Assembly: GCF_013181195.1 (NCBI RefSeq)
Contig: NZ_SMZP01000009.1
Span: forward strand, 186,001-250,000
Source: Caulobacter sp. RHG1
GTDB taxonomy: Bacteria; Pseudomonadota; Alphaproteobacteria; Caulobacterales; Caulobacteraceae
Reading direction: 5' to 3'
DNA length: 64,000 nucleotides
The notes beneath the pieces are model-generated. The model saw only the letters and a list, made by a program, of their open reading frames with translations, was not told the DNA's origin and made no database searches. The translations under genes and the position numbers were made by a program. Within the stretch, counting starts at the first letter, position 1. Each line of letters begins with the position of its first letter. Below are positions 26,922-35,686 of this stretch, piece by piece.

Positions 26922-28643
26922 TTACCGATCGACTTGGAAGAGGGGGGAGGAGGCGACGATGTAGAGCGCCACCTGCGCACGACGTCGGGCCTGCAGGGCG
27001 GGGTCGGTGTTCTTGATGGCGGCCATGGCCGTGACGATCGACTGACGCTGAGCAGCGGTCATCGTGCCGTTCAGCATCACCAGGTTGATCCGGTCGATGG
27101 TCTTGGCGTCGTCAGTCCCGTTGGCTTCCCAAGAGGCCCAGTTGGGGACCGTGCCCGTTGGCCCGAGGGTCGGCTTGAACTCGCCTCGCGTGCTGTCGCC
27201 GCCGACCGTCCAGTCGTAGAGGAAGTTGTGACGGGCCATGACCGTCGAGGTGGTCATCAGCTTGCTGACCGGGCTGACTAGGCCATCGCCCTGGGCCAGC
27301 GGGAAGTCATACGGGTAATAGTTGAACACCGACGGCGCGCGGAACGGGGCCTGGCCCATGCCGGCGTCGCGGGTGGTGAAGGCGTAGCCGTCGGTCGCGT
27401 ATCCGATGGCGCGGGCCAGGGAGGTGGCCAGCAGCACCGGCTCCTTCACCTTGCCCGGCAGTTGCGAGACGACGCGGGCTTCGCTGTCCAGATAGATCGC
27501 CCGGACCACGGCCTTCATGTCGCCGCGCACGCCGGCGCCGTTATTGGCGAACACGGCCGCCACGCGTCCGACATAGGCCGGCGTCGGGTTGGCGACGGTC
27601 AGCTGCTGGATCAGACGCTTGCAGATATAGGGAGCGATGTTGGGGTGGTTGAACATCGTGTCGACCACCGTGTCGACATTGGCCTGCTGGGTTGCGCCGG
27701 CCGCGATGGTCTTGCCCAGGAAGGTCTTGGAGCCGGTGTCGAAGCGCGCGGCGTTGATCACCATCGGCTTGGTCCAGTCGCGATTGGTGTAGTCGCTGAG
27801 CGGCGCGCCGTTCAGGCGGGCCCAGGTCCACCCCGTCAGCGCGCGAGCCACCTCCTTGACGTCGGTGTTGCTGTAGGCGGCGATCGTCGCACCCGTGGCG
27901 TCGGTCTGCGGCGTGCCATCCGGGTTCAGCAGGACGGTGCCGATCGCGAACAGTTGCATCAGCTCGCGAGCATAGTTCTCGTTCGGCTGGGTCTTGTTGC
28001 TGTCGGCCATGTCCAGGTAGTCGCCCATATACGGGTTCAGGGTGACGGCCTGGAGGATGTCGCGGTAATTGCCGAAGGCGTTGCCCAGCAGGATCTGGTC
28101 GAAGGTCGCGAGGCCGGCGGTGTTGCCGACCTCGACCGCCGAGGCGACCACGATCTGAGACAGGGCGAAGGCGACGCGCTGGCGCACCTGATCGTTCTGG
28201 CCGATGGCGTTCGAATAGAACCGCAGCTGCATCGGCGTGGCCGAGAAGTTGTCGCGGTTGCAGGTGTTCAGCTCCGCGCCGGCCGGGAACTGGGCCGAGC
28301 AGAAATTGCTGGGCACCGGCTTGGTGGCGATATCGGCATAGGTGCTGCTCGACAGGGTGAGCTGGTCATCCAGCCAGGCGGCCGCCGACTTCTTGGCGAC
28401 GATGGCGGCGATCAGCTCCGGGGTAGGGCCGAAACTGGCCTGCTTGGCCAGGCGCGCGGCCTCGTCGGGCAGGATGTCGCCGCTGGGCGCCACGCCGATG
28501 TTGTCGGGCAGAGGGATGCTCGCGCCGCCGGGGGCAGCCGGAGCGCTGGCGGAGCCGCCGCCGTCCGAGCCCCCGCCGCCGCAGGCGGAGAGGAAGAGTG
28601 ACAAGCTCAGCGCGGCGGCCGAGCCAAAGTCCTGTTTACGCAT
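26922..28643 (-). CDS. DUF1800 family lipoprotein
   Basis: A 573-residue DUF1800 protein. The N-terminus MRKQDFGSAAALSLSLFLSACGGGGSDGG is a lipoprotein signal with lipidation at the Cys of LSAC. It is followed by family motifs LAKQASFGPTPELI, the NENYARELMQLFAIG block near residue 220, and EVARALTGWTW. The family is predicted helical and of unknown function. It forms a two-gene operon with the DUF1501 gene. The gene begins 79 bases after the virB11 stop on the same strand; a GC-rich hairpin in that gap may separate the transcripts. Confidence 0.88.
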   Translation of the reverse strand: MRKQDFGSAAALSLSLFLSACGGGGSDGGGSASAPAAPGGASIPLPDNIGVAPSGDILPDEAARLAKQASFGPTPELIAAIVAKKSAAAWLDDQLTLSSSTYADIATKPVPSNFCSAQFPAGAELNTCNRDNFSATPMQLRFYSNAIGQNDQVRQRVAFALSQIVVASAVEVGNTAGLATFDQILLGNAFGNYRDILQAVTLNPYMGDYLDMADSNKTQPNENYARELMQLFAIGTVLLNPDGTPQTDATGATIAAYSNTDVKEVARALTGWTWARLNGAPLSDYTNRDWTKPMVINAARFDTGSKTFLGKTIAAGATQQANVDTVVDTMFNHPNIAPYICKRLIQQLTVANPTPAYVGRVAAVFANNGAGVRGDMKAVVRAIYLDSEARVVSQLPGKVKEPVLLATSLARAIGYATDGYAFTTRDAGMGQAPFRAPSVFNYYPYDFPLAQGDGLVSPVSKLMTTSTVMARHNFLYDWTVGGDSTRGEFKPTLGPTGTVPNWASWEANGTDDAKTIDRINLVMLNGTMTAAQRQSIVTAMAAIKNTDPALQARRRAQVALYIVASSPLFQVDR

Positions 28644-28722
28644 GACAAGGTCCCTGACGCGCCGAGAGCGAGCGGCGCGCCTTAAGCTGGAAAACCAGAG
28701 AAAACTGAGGATTTAGGCGGAG

Positions 28723-29706
28723 TTAGCGGTCCTGGAAGACGACCTCCTTGACCGCTCGGACGCCGCCTTGGCGATGAAGCTGGATGAAGATATCGACGAC
28801 GCGCCGCACATGGTCGACGACGTCGGCGCGGCGAAGGTTGGCCCCGGCTTGCAGGGCCATCAGCGCCAGCTGGTCGACCGCGCCGGCCGGATCGTCGGCA
28901 TGGACGGTGGTCATCGAGCCGGGGTGGCCGCTGGATACCGCGCGCAGGAACGAGAAGGCCTCGGCCCCGCGCAGCTCGCCCAGGATGATCCGGTCGGGCC
29001 GCAGACGCAGCGAGGCCTGCAGCAGGTCCTCGGCGCTGACCCGGGCTTCCCCCTGATCGCCGCGCACGGCCACCAGGCCGACGGCGTTGGGATGGATCAG
29101 GCGGATTTCCGGCGCGTCCTCGATCAGGACGAGGCGTTGGTCGAGCGGGACTTCCTTCAGGAGGGCGTTGAGGAAAGTGGTCTTGCCGGTCGAGGTGCCG
29201 CCGCTGACGACGATGTTCTTGCCGGCCCGCACCGCGGCGGCCAGGAAGTTGCGGACGTCGCCTGCATCCAGGAAGGCTCGCAGGATAGCGTCCGAGTTGG
29301 TCTTGGGCGCCAGGACATGATCGAAGGCGCCGTTGGAGGCGTAGTCGGCGAGGCTGAGGTCGCTGACCACATGTTTGCGGATGGCCAGGGCCAGACCCTC
29401 GCGGGTCGCTGGCGGGGCCACGACCTGAACGCGGGCGCCGTCGGGCAGCACGGCAGACAGCAGCGGATGCTCGCGGCTGACGCCCTGGCTGGACAGGCTG
29501 GCGACCTGGCGGGCCAGTCGCCAAAGGTTGGTCTCGTCAAGGGCCGGAACCTCGACGCGCTCGGCGCGGCCGCCCAGTCGCTCTACCCACAGCTCGCCGG
29601 GGCGGTTGACGTAGAGGTCCGTCACCGAAGGATCGTCCAGCCACGGCGCCAGGGGCGCAAGATAGGCCTCGAGATAGACGCCAAATTTCGACGCGAGGGC
29701 GGTCAT
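28723..29706 (-). CDS. virB11: Type IV secretion ATPase VirB11
   Basis: A 327-residue hexameric traffic ATPase at the cytoplasmic face of the type IV secretion channel. The N-terminal domain includes DPSVTDLYVNRPGELWVER. The Walker A motif GGTSTGKTT is near residue 170, the Asp box LVLIEDAPEI follows, the Walker B region reads DRIILGELRGAEAF, and the His box is GHPGSMTTVHAD. All ATPase elements are intact. The start overlaps the virB10 stop by 4 bases (29703-29706), so translation is coupled. It is the last gene of the virB operon. Confidence 0.95.
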   Translation of the reverse strand: MTALASKFGVYLEAYLAPLAPWLDDPSVTDLYVNRPGELWVERLGGRAERVEVPALDETNLWRLARQVASLSSQGVSREHPLLSAVLPDGARVQVVAPPATREGLALAIRKHVVSDLSLADYASNGAFDHVLAPKTNSDAILRAFLDAGDVRNFLAAAVRAGKNIVVSGGTSTGKTTFLNALLKEVPLDQRLVLIEDAPEIRLIHPNAVGLVAVRGDQGEARVSAEDLLQASLRLRPDRIILGELRGAEAFSFLRAVSSGHPGSMTTVHADDPAGAVDQLALMALQAGANLRRADVVDHVRRVVDIFIQLHRQGGVRAVKEVVFQDR

Positions 29707-30806
29707 TGGCCGACGCTCGAGAAGTCGAGGTCGCGGGCGACAAAGATCGTCACCGGCGCACCTTGGGCGGTCTTGATGGTCGGGGCGATCTGGTCGCTCT
29801 TCATCACCGTTCCGGCCATGCTGGCCGCTTGGGCCGCCGAGCCGATATAGATCTGCGAGGTCGAGCGGGCGTTGCCGACCGCCGCGACGCCGGCGTTCAG
29901 CACCGACATCAGGATCGACCCGCCGAAGCGGCCGAAGAAGTGGCGGTCGACCCGGCCCTCGATGCCGCCGCGACCCAAAGGGTCGGCCGCGGGCGAGGCA
30001 ATCTGGATGGAGACGCCGTCGGGGCGGATCACGCGGGTCCAGATCACGAAGACGCGCGAGGCGCCCTGGGCGACGCCGGACTTGTACTGGCCGATCACCC
30101 GGCTGCCGCGCGGGATCAGCACGGTGGAGCCGTCGAAGCTCTTGATGTCGCGCGTGACCATTGCTCTTGCGAGGCCCGGCAGGTCGGAATTGATCGCCGT
30201 CTCCATCACAGCGGGGATTACCGCGCCCTGCGGGATGACGGCGTCGAGGTCGCGCATCGCCGTGGCCTTGGCGGGCGAGGCGTCGCCGGCCGACAGGCGA
30301 TCAGCGAACTTCTCGTCGGGGTTCAGGCCGGTTTCAGCGACCGCCTTGGCTATCGGCGCGGCGGTCTCGGCATTGATCTTGACCAGGTCCGGGGAGCCGC
30401 CGAAGTCGACCACCAGGGTGGGCGCGCGGCGGCGCTGATCCATGTCGACGGCGGGGACGGGCGGCAGCGGCTCGGCCGCCATCGCCGAGATCTGAGCCGG
30501 CGTTGGTGGCAGGCTATTGTTCTCGGTGAACTGCGGGCCGGGGATATTGGCGACCGGCGCGGGCGGCGTGGTCGTGGCGACCGTCTGGGTCACGACGGCG
30601 GCGGCTGCCGTACGCTGCGGACGCGGTTGGGCGTCGGCGCGATGGCTGGCCATCCAGACGAAGACGCCGACCCCCAGCAGGCCGAAGCCGGCCAGGATCA
30701 CCGGCGTCGGCACGCCGGCATGGGCGCGGGCGACGGCCGGACGGGCCTGGGCGTCGGCGGCGGCGAGGTCTTCCTGCACCTGGGCGTTTTGGCGGGGATC
30801 GGTCAT
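29703..30806 (-). CDS. virB10: Type IV secretion channel protein VirB10
   Basis: A 367-residue inner-to-outer-membrane scaffold of the secretion core. A short cytoplasmic N-terminus precedes one membrane span (VPTPVILAGFGLLGVGVFVWMAS, near residues 29-51). A Pro-rich periplasmic linker and the TrbI/VirB10 C-terminal beta-barrel domain follow (LIPRGSRVIGQYKSG; VFVIWTRVIRPDGVSI; GRVDRHFFGRFG). It overlaps virB9 upstream and virB11 downstream by 4 bases each. Length is typical of a compact VirB10. Confidence 0.95.
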   Translation of the reverse strand: MTDPRQNAQVQEDLAAADAQARPAVARAHAGVPTPVILAGFGLLGVGVFVWMASHRADAQPRPQRTAAAAVVTQTVATTTPPAPVANIPGPQFTENNSLPPTPAQISAMAAEPLPPVPAVDMDQRRRAPTLVVDFGGSPDLVKINAETAAPIAKAVAETGLNPDEKFADRLSAGDASPAKATAMRDLDAVIPQGAVIPAVMETAINSDLPGLARAMVTRDIKSFDGSTVLIPRGSRVIGQYKSGVAQGASRVFVIWTRVIRPDGVSIQIASPAADPLGRGGIEGRVDRHFFGRFGGSILMSVLNAGVAAVGNARSTSQIYIGSAAQAASMAGTVMKSDQIAPTIKTAQGAPVTIFVARDLDFSSVGQ

Positions 30807-31546
30807 TGGGCCGCTCCCGAAGCGAAGGCGTTGTTGGCGACGGTCAGGCTGGCCTTGCCCGAGCGCAGCACGAAGCGCGGGGCCAGCTGATCCACGACCA
30901 GGTACCCGTCGCGCACCACGGCGTTGGCCAGGCCTTCGACACCATCGGCGCCGACAACGAACACGGCCGGGAGGTCGGCTTGAGCCGGCCAGGCAAAATA
31001 GGTGGCTGCGCCGTCGTCGAAGATCTTCGACGGGCGGATGGCCGCATCGCCCTTCACGCTGTAGGCGGCGTTGCGCTCTGCCGGCGCGGCGGGCGGCGGC
31101 GGGGGCGCAGCGACGAACGCCGGCGCGGGAGCGGGAAACAGGAAGCGGACCACATAGGCCAGGTCCTTGGTGGTGGCCTTGGGACCGGCGACGACCAGTT
31201 CGAACACATAGCGGCGACGATCGGTGACCACGGTCATGTTCGTGGCGGCCGTCCGATCCAGGGGTTTGAGGAACAGCAGGTTGGCCTTCTTGTTCGGCGT
31301 GACCTGCCAGCCCATGGCGTCGCCGATCGAGACGTTCTCGATGCGCTCGTCGGGGGCGAATTCCAGCATGGTCTGGATGCCGAAATAGCCGGTCAGGCGC
31401 ACGACCTGGTCGGGATCGTAAGCGACGGTGCGGATGCGGGAGTCCACGGCGCCGGGACGCGGGGCGTCGGCGGCCAGCGTCGGGCCGGTCAGGGCCGTGG
31501 CGATGGCCAGGGCGGTCAGCAGCATGCGGGGGTAAGCGAAAGTCAC
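30803..31546 (-). CDS. virB9: Type IV secretion core protein VirB9
   Basis: A 247-residue periplasmic/outer-membrane-associated core component. A signal peptide (LLTALAIATALTGPTLAA) is followed by the N-terminal beta domain (IRTVAYDPDQVVRLTGYFGIQTMLEFAPDE; WQVTPNKKANLLFLKPLD). A Pro-Ala linker then joins the C-terminal domain (PSKIFDDGAATYFAWPAQADLPAVFVVG), which pairs with VirB7 and VirB10 in other systems. No virB7 lipoprotein gene is visible next to it. It overlaps its operon neighbours by 4 bases on both sides. Confidence 0.94.
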   Translation of the reverse strand: MTFAYPRMLLTALAIATALTGPTLAADAPRPGAVDSRIRTVAYDPDQVVRLTGYFGIQTMLEFAPDERIENVSIGDAMGWQVTPNKKANLLFLKPLDRTAATNMTVVTDRRRYVFELVVAGPKATTKDLAYVVRFLFPAPAPAFVAAPPPPPAAPAERNAAYSVKGDAAIRPSKIFDDGAATYFAWPAQADLPAVFVVGADGVEGLANAVVRDGYLVVDQLAPRFVLRSGKASLTVANNAFASGAAQ

Positions 31547-32721
31547 TGGTCTCTCCGGGCGCCCGAGGCGGCGCGGCGGGGGGCTGGGGTGCGGCGATAG
31601 GTCTGGCCGAGCGGCGCGCTGGGCGCGGCGTAGGCGGCTTGGCCGGCGGTCTGGCTGCGGTTCGAAACGACGGTGAGCAGGCGCGGGCCGATCGGATCTG
31701 TGGAGGGGGCGGCGTCGCGACGCTCCATGGCGGCGGCCGCGGCGGCGATGGTCACGGCCCGACTCATCGGCTCGACTTGCGAGGCCGCGTAGCGCGGGGC
31801 GTTCGGCGTAGCGGCCTGATCGGCCAGCGGCGAACCTGTCAGGCCGCGCGGCAGGCGCAGGCCCGCTGCGATGACCGCCAGGGCGATGACCGCCAACACC
31901 ATCACCAGGGCGAAGACCAGGGTCAGGACCAGCACGGTGATGGCCGGATCGATCTCGAAGGCGGCGAACTGCTGGGCCGCGCGCGCCTCGGCCAGGGCCT
32001 TCAGCGACGGAGCCAGCATGGCCAGTTCCAGCGACAAGGCCAGGGTCGTCACGAGCGGGATCAAGGCCAGGGCGATCATGGCCTTCAGCCAGCCTTCGAC
32101 CAGACCGCTGGTGGCTTCGAACAGGGCCAGGCCGCCGATCAGCGGCGCCAGGGCCAAGAGGATCGCCAGGACCACCTTGCTGGCCAGCAGCACGCCCAGA
32201 GTCGACAGGACCAGCGTCATGCCGCCGGTGTTGACGGCGAAGGCGCCGAAGCCCGGACCGCCTTGCATGGCCGCGGCGCCCGCGCCGGCCCGGCTGGCCA
32301 GCAGCGTGGCCGATTGCTGAAGACCGTCGAAGGCGTCCTGCAGCAGGGCGAACGGGTTGCTGGGCTGGCCTTGCAGGCCGCCCAGAAGCAGGCTGCCGAC
32401 CTCGGTCGGACCGCGAGTCAGGGTGTCGTAGACCAGGGTCTGGAACAGGTTCCAGTTGGTGGCCAAGGCCAGGATCAGCCCGACCTTGATCACCTGCAGG
32501 GTGGCGTCGCCGACCCGCAAGGTCCCGCGGCCCAGCAGCAGTCGGTAGCCGATAAATACGACATACAGGGTCAGCAGGCCGGTCAGCAGCAGACCAACGG
32601 GCGAGCCGGGGCCGGCGAGGGCGGCGTAACCGGTCTGGGCCAGATCATGGACTCGGCAGTCGACCGAGCCGATCAGGCCCTGGACCATTCCGGCGTCCGT
32701 GGGAGCGCAAGGCTTGGCCAT
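31543..32721 (-). CDS. virB6: Type IV secretion inner-membrane protein VirB6
   Basis: A 392-residue polytopic protein forming part of the inner-membrane translocation channel. It has a periplasmic N-terminus and about six hydrophobic segments (LLLTGLLTLYVVFIGYRLLL; VLAILLALAPLIGGLALF; ITVLVLTLVFALVMVLAVIALAVIAAG). A polar, Arg-rich cytoplasmic tail of about 100 residues follows. The frame extends to 33552 inside virB4, but ATG 32721, two bases after the virB4 stop, is the evident start. No VirB8 gene follows it, although virB8 is the usual neighbour before virB9. Confidence 0.92.
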   Translation of the reverse strand: MAKPCAPTDAGMVQGLIGSVDCRVHDLAQTGYAALAGPGSPVGLLLTGLLTLYVVFIGYRLLLGRGTLRVGDATLQVIKVGLILALATNWNLFQTLVYDTLTRGPTEVGSLLLGGLQGQPSNPFALLQDAFDGLQQSATLLASRAGAGAAAMQGGPGFGAFAVNTGGMTLVLSTLGVLLASKVVLAILLALAPLIGGLALFEATSGLVEGWLKAMIALALIPLVTTLALSLELAMLAPSLKALAEARAAQQFAAFEIDPAITVLVLTLVFALVMVLAVIALAVIAAGLRLPRGLTGSPLADQAATPNAPRYAASQVEPMSRAVTIAAAAAAMERRDAAPSTDPIGPRLLTVVSNRSQTAGQAAYAAPSAPLGQTYRRTPAPRRAASGARRDQ

Positions 32722-32723
32722 GG

Positions 32724-35096
32724 CTACGCGGCCTCCTGCAGTTTCGGCATCCAGGCGGCCGGGTCGTCGCCAAGCTGTTCGCGCAGGGCGTCCAGCTTGC
32801 GCACGCTGCTCTCCCGGCCTGACAGGACGGTCAGGAGTTCCGGCGCGCCGGCCAGGTTCAGGCGGGCCACGACGCTGTCGGTCCCGTGCTTGATCAGGAA
32901 GCAGCGCGAGGTGTCGGGCAGGGTCTTCACCAGCTCGAACTCGTGCTGGGTCAGGCCGAAGCCGTCGCAATAGTCCTTCGCCTGGGCCTTGGGATTGGCC
33001 ATGAAGATCTGGGTGGCGGCTTGCTCGATGATGGCGCTGGCGATGCGGCTCTCCAAGGCGTCCTGGGCGCTCTGGGTGGCGAAGCCGACCACGCCGTTGC
33101 GCTTGCGCAGGGTCTTTTCCCAGTCCTTGATCCGCGCCACGAAGGCGTCGTCGTCCAGGGCCTTCCAGCCTTCGTCGATGACGATCAGGGTCGGATGGCC
33201 GTCCAGGCGCTGCTCCACGCGGTGGAACAGGTACATCATGGCTGGCGTGCGCAGGGCCGGGTCGTCCAACAGCTGGGTCATGTCGAAGCCCAGGGTCAGC
33301 GCGTCGAGATCCAAGCCGTCGGCTTGGTTGTCGAACAGCCAGGCGTGCTCGCCCGCGCCGTGCCAGGGGGCGAGGCGGGCGGCCAGGTCGGCGGTGTCGG
33401 GACGGCGGGCGCCGCGGAACAGTTCGGCGAAATAGCGCAGGCGGCGTAGAGCCGGGGCTTGGTCGTAGCTGGCGTCGACGGCGTCCTTGATCCGCGCGGC
33501 GTCGTCGGCTGAAAGGATCTCGCCGGGGATCGACACCAGCTTGGCGACCCACTCGGTCAGGAAGCGGCGGTTGGCGGCGGTGTCTTCCAGGGCCAGCGGG
33601 TTGAAGCCCGTCTGCTGGCCCGGACGCAGGGTCTCGTAGCGGCCGCCGATGGCGCGCAGGAAGATCTCGGCGCCGCGGTCCTTGTCGAAGAACACGATGC
33701 GCGGGCTGTACTTGCGAGCCTGAGCCAGCAGGAAGTTCAGAACCACGGTCTTGCCCGAGCCCGACGGGCCGATGACCGTGAAGTTGCCCAGATCGCCCTT
33801 GTGGAAGTTGAAGTGGTACGGGCCGGCCGAGGTGGTCTCCAGCAGCGTCACCGCGGGACCCCAGTGGTTGCCATCGGCCTGGCCGACCGGGAAGTTGTGG
33901 CCGCTGGCAAAGCCGGCGAAATTGGCGGTCGAGATCAGAGCTTTGCGGGCGATGTCCTTGAAGTTGCCCGGGAACTGGGCCCAGAAGGCCGGCTCCAGAT
34001 TGATGTCCTCGCGCACCGCGATGGCGCCCATCTCTGTGAAGGCCGACATCACTTCCGCTGTTGAGCGGTCGAGCGCTTCCAGCGCTTCGCCGCGCACCAG
34101 CACGGTCAGGTGATGCTCGCCGAAGGCGGCGCGGCCGGAGACGACGTCGTCCTTGGCGCGGGTGAGGTCGGCGCGCAGCGAGAGGCCGTCGTCATCGGCG
34201 GCCTTCATGCGGCGCAGGGCCAGGTTCATGCGCTCCAGGGTCGGCTGGCGGTCGACGAAGCCGAAGCTCTGGCTGACCACCATCTCGCAGGGCAGGCGCA
34301 GCAGGTCGTCCAGCATGCCCGGCGTGGTCTGGGCGGGGTAGTCCTTGACCGAGACCATCGACCCGAAGCCGCGCGCCAGGGCGCCGGCGCGTGACAGTTC
34401 GAGGGTCTCGTGGCCAAAGCTGGCGCGGCGATAGGGCAGGTATTCGCCGGCGTCGCCTTGCGGCATGAGCACCGGACGCATCTCGCCGTTGTAGAGGCAG
34501 GACAGGAATTCCAACGGCTCGGAGCAGCGGGCGCCGGTGCCGTCATAGCCGCCCAGCAGGCGCGCGCCGTAGGGAGCAAGCGCCGAGATCAGGCTGTCGC
34601 GGGCGCTGTCCAGTTCGCGGCGGTCGGCGGCCAGTGTAGCGGCGGCCTCGGCCTTGCCGGTCCCCTTGAGGGCGCGCAGGAGGCCTTCGATGACGCCGCC
34701 GTGGCCCTGCAGCGGGCGGCGGACGATCGTCAGGAAGAGGTCGTTGACGTAGAGCTTGCGCGCGGCCAAGCGCTCGCTCCAGGTCGCGTCGAGGTCGGCG
34801 CTGAAGGCGTCGTCGAACGCGCCCTCGGTGCGCGCGTCGACCTGGCGGCGGACGATGTGATGGTAGATCGCGAAGCGCGAGCTCGACAGGCCGCGCAGCA
34901 TCACGTCGCGCACGGCCTTGCGGTAGTTCAGCTCCTCGCTATCGGCCGTCTCGAACGGCAGGCCGGCCAGGTGGATCACCTGCATCAGCAGGCCGTCGCG
35001 CGTCTCGATCGTGACGTCGTCCAGGTGGCGGGCATAGGGCAGGCGCTTGCCGGCCGTCATCTCTTTACGCGGGTTCACGCGCTGTAGCTGTTGCAT
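32724..35096 (-). CDS. virB4: Type IV secretion ATPase VirB4
   Basis: A 790-residue ATPase that powers pilus assembly and substrate transfer. The CagE/TrbE/VirB4 N-terminal domain occupies about residues 1-400. The Walker A motif VIGPSGSGKTVVLNFLL is near residue 440, and Walker B PTLIVIDEGWKAL near residue 640. ATP-binding residues are intact. The start overlaps the end of virB3 by 22 bases; a later Met (MTAGKRLPYARH) could also serve. It is the largest gene of the operon and the best marker of the system type. Confidence 0.95.
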   Translation of the reverse strand: MQQLQRVNPRKEMTAGKRLPYARHLDDVTIETRDGLLMQVIHLAGLPFETADSEELNYRKAVRDVMLRGLSSSRFAIYHHIVRRQVDARTEGAFDDAFSADLDATWSERLAARKLYVNDLFLTIVRRPLQGHGGVIEGLLRALKGTGKAEAAATLAADRRELDSARDSLISALAPYGARLLGGYDGTGARCSEPLEFLSCLYNGEMRPVLMPQGDAGEYLPYRRASFGHETLELSRAGALARGFGSMVSVKDYPAQTTPGMLDDLLRLPCEMVVSQSFGFVDRQPTLERMNLALRRMKAADDDGLSLRADLTRAKDDVVSGRAAFGEHHLTVLVRGEALEALDRSTAEVMSAFTEMGAIAVREDINLEPAFWAQFPGNFKDIARKALISTANFAGFASGHNFPVGQADGNHWGPAVTLLETTSAGPYHFNFHKGDLGNFTVIGPSGSGKTVVLNFLLAQARKYSPRIVFFDKDRGAEIFLRAIGGRYETLRPGQQTGFNPLALEDTAANRRFLTEWVAKLVSIPGEILSADDAARIKDAVDASYDQAPALRRLRYFAELFRGARRPDTADLAARLAPWHGAGEHAWLFDNQADGLDLDALTLGFDMTQLLDDPALRTPAMMYLFHRVEQRLDGHPTLIVIDEGWKALDDDAFVARIKDWEKTLRKRNGVVGFATQSAQDALESRIASAIIEQAATQIFMANPKAQAKDYCDGFGLTQHEFELVKTLPDTSRCFLIKHGTDSVVARLNLAGAPELLTVLSGRESSVRKLDALREQLGDDPAAWMPKLQEAA

Positions 35097-35362
35097 CGCC
35101 AGGCTCGGAAATTGGGTACGCGGGGACAGCGGCTGACCTTGGTCAGCCAGAGATCGAAGATGCGGGGCTCGCGCAGGCAGGCCGCGTAGCCGATCGCGTG
35201 GATCGCCAGGGCGGCGGCGATGGCCCAGAACGACTTGGTGATCAGGAAGAGCTCGGCAGTGACCACGCCGTTGATCACGAAGTAGCTGTACGTCACGCCC
35301 GCGAACATCTGCGGGCGCGTCAGGGCGCCGAACACCACGTCGCGATCCAGCGGGGCGGCCAT
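35075..35362 (-). CDS. virB3: Type IV secretion protein VirB3
   Basis: A 95-residue inner-membrane protein that works with VirB4 in pilus biogenesis. The N-terminus LDRDVVFGALTRPQMFAGVTYSYF is the conserved VirB3 opening. Two adjacent membrane segments follow (FVINGVVTAELFLI and FWAIAAALAIHAIGYAACL), then EPRIFDLWLTKVSRC, the usual cytoplasmic end. It sits three bases after virB2 and overlaps virB4. Confidence 0.93.
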   Translation of the reverse strand: MAAPLDRDVVFGALTRPQMFAGVTYSYFVINGVVTAELFLITKSFWAIAAALAIHAIGYAACLREPRIFDLWLTKVSRCPRVPNFRAWRCNSYSA

Positions 35363-35365
35363 GGC

Positions 35366-35686
35366 TTACGCCGCGCCCGAGGCGGCGCGGATGCCGCTGA
35401 CGATCGTGGTGGCGCCAAAAAGAATGAAGCAGCCCAGGATCACGGTCGCGCCGTAGCGCCAGTTCAGGCGGCCGGTCAGCATCATGAAGCCGACGGCGGC
35501 TACGGCCATCACCGCCACGGCGGTGGCGACATTGCCCATCAGCGAGCCTTGCAGCCAGGTGACGCCGGCCAGCAGGGCGCTGGAGCCTTGCGGATCGGCC
35601 TGAACGGCCTGGGCGTGGGCCTGGCTGGCGGCGGCCGTCAGGGCGGTGGCGAGCGCGGCGGCTTTCGGGGTGATGAACTTACGCAT
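35366..35686 (-). CDS. virB2: Type IV pilin-like VirB2
   Basis: A 106-residue pre-pilin. A cleavable signal ends at SQAHA. The mature part has two membrane segments (LMGNVATAVAVMAVAAVGFMML; YGATVILGCFILFGATTIV) joined by a short basic loop (TGRLNWR), the standard layout of VirB2 pilins. Its ATG overlaps the virB1 stop as TAATG (35684-35688), so translation is coupled. Presence of VirB2 argues that this machine builds a pilus or surface conduit. Confidence 0.92.
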   Translation of the reverse strand: MRKFITPKAAALATALTAAASQAHAQAVQADPQGSSALLAGVTWLQGSLMGNVATAVAVMAVAAVGFMMLTGRLNWRYGATVILGCFILFGATTIVSGIRAASGAA

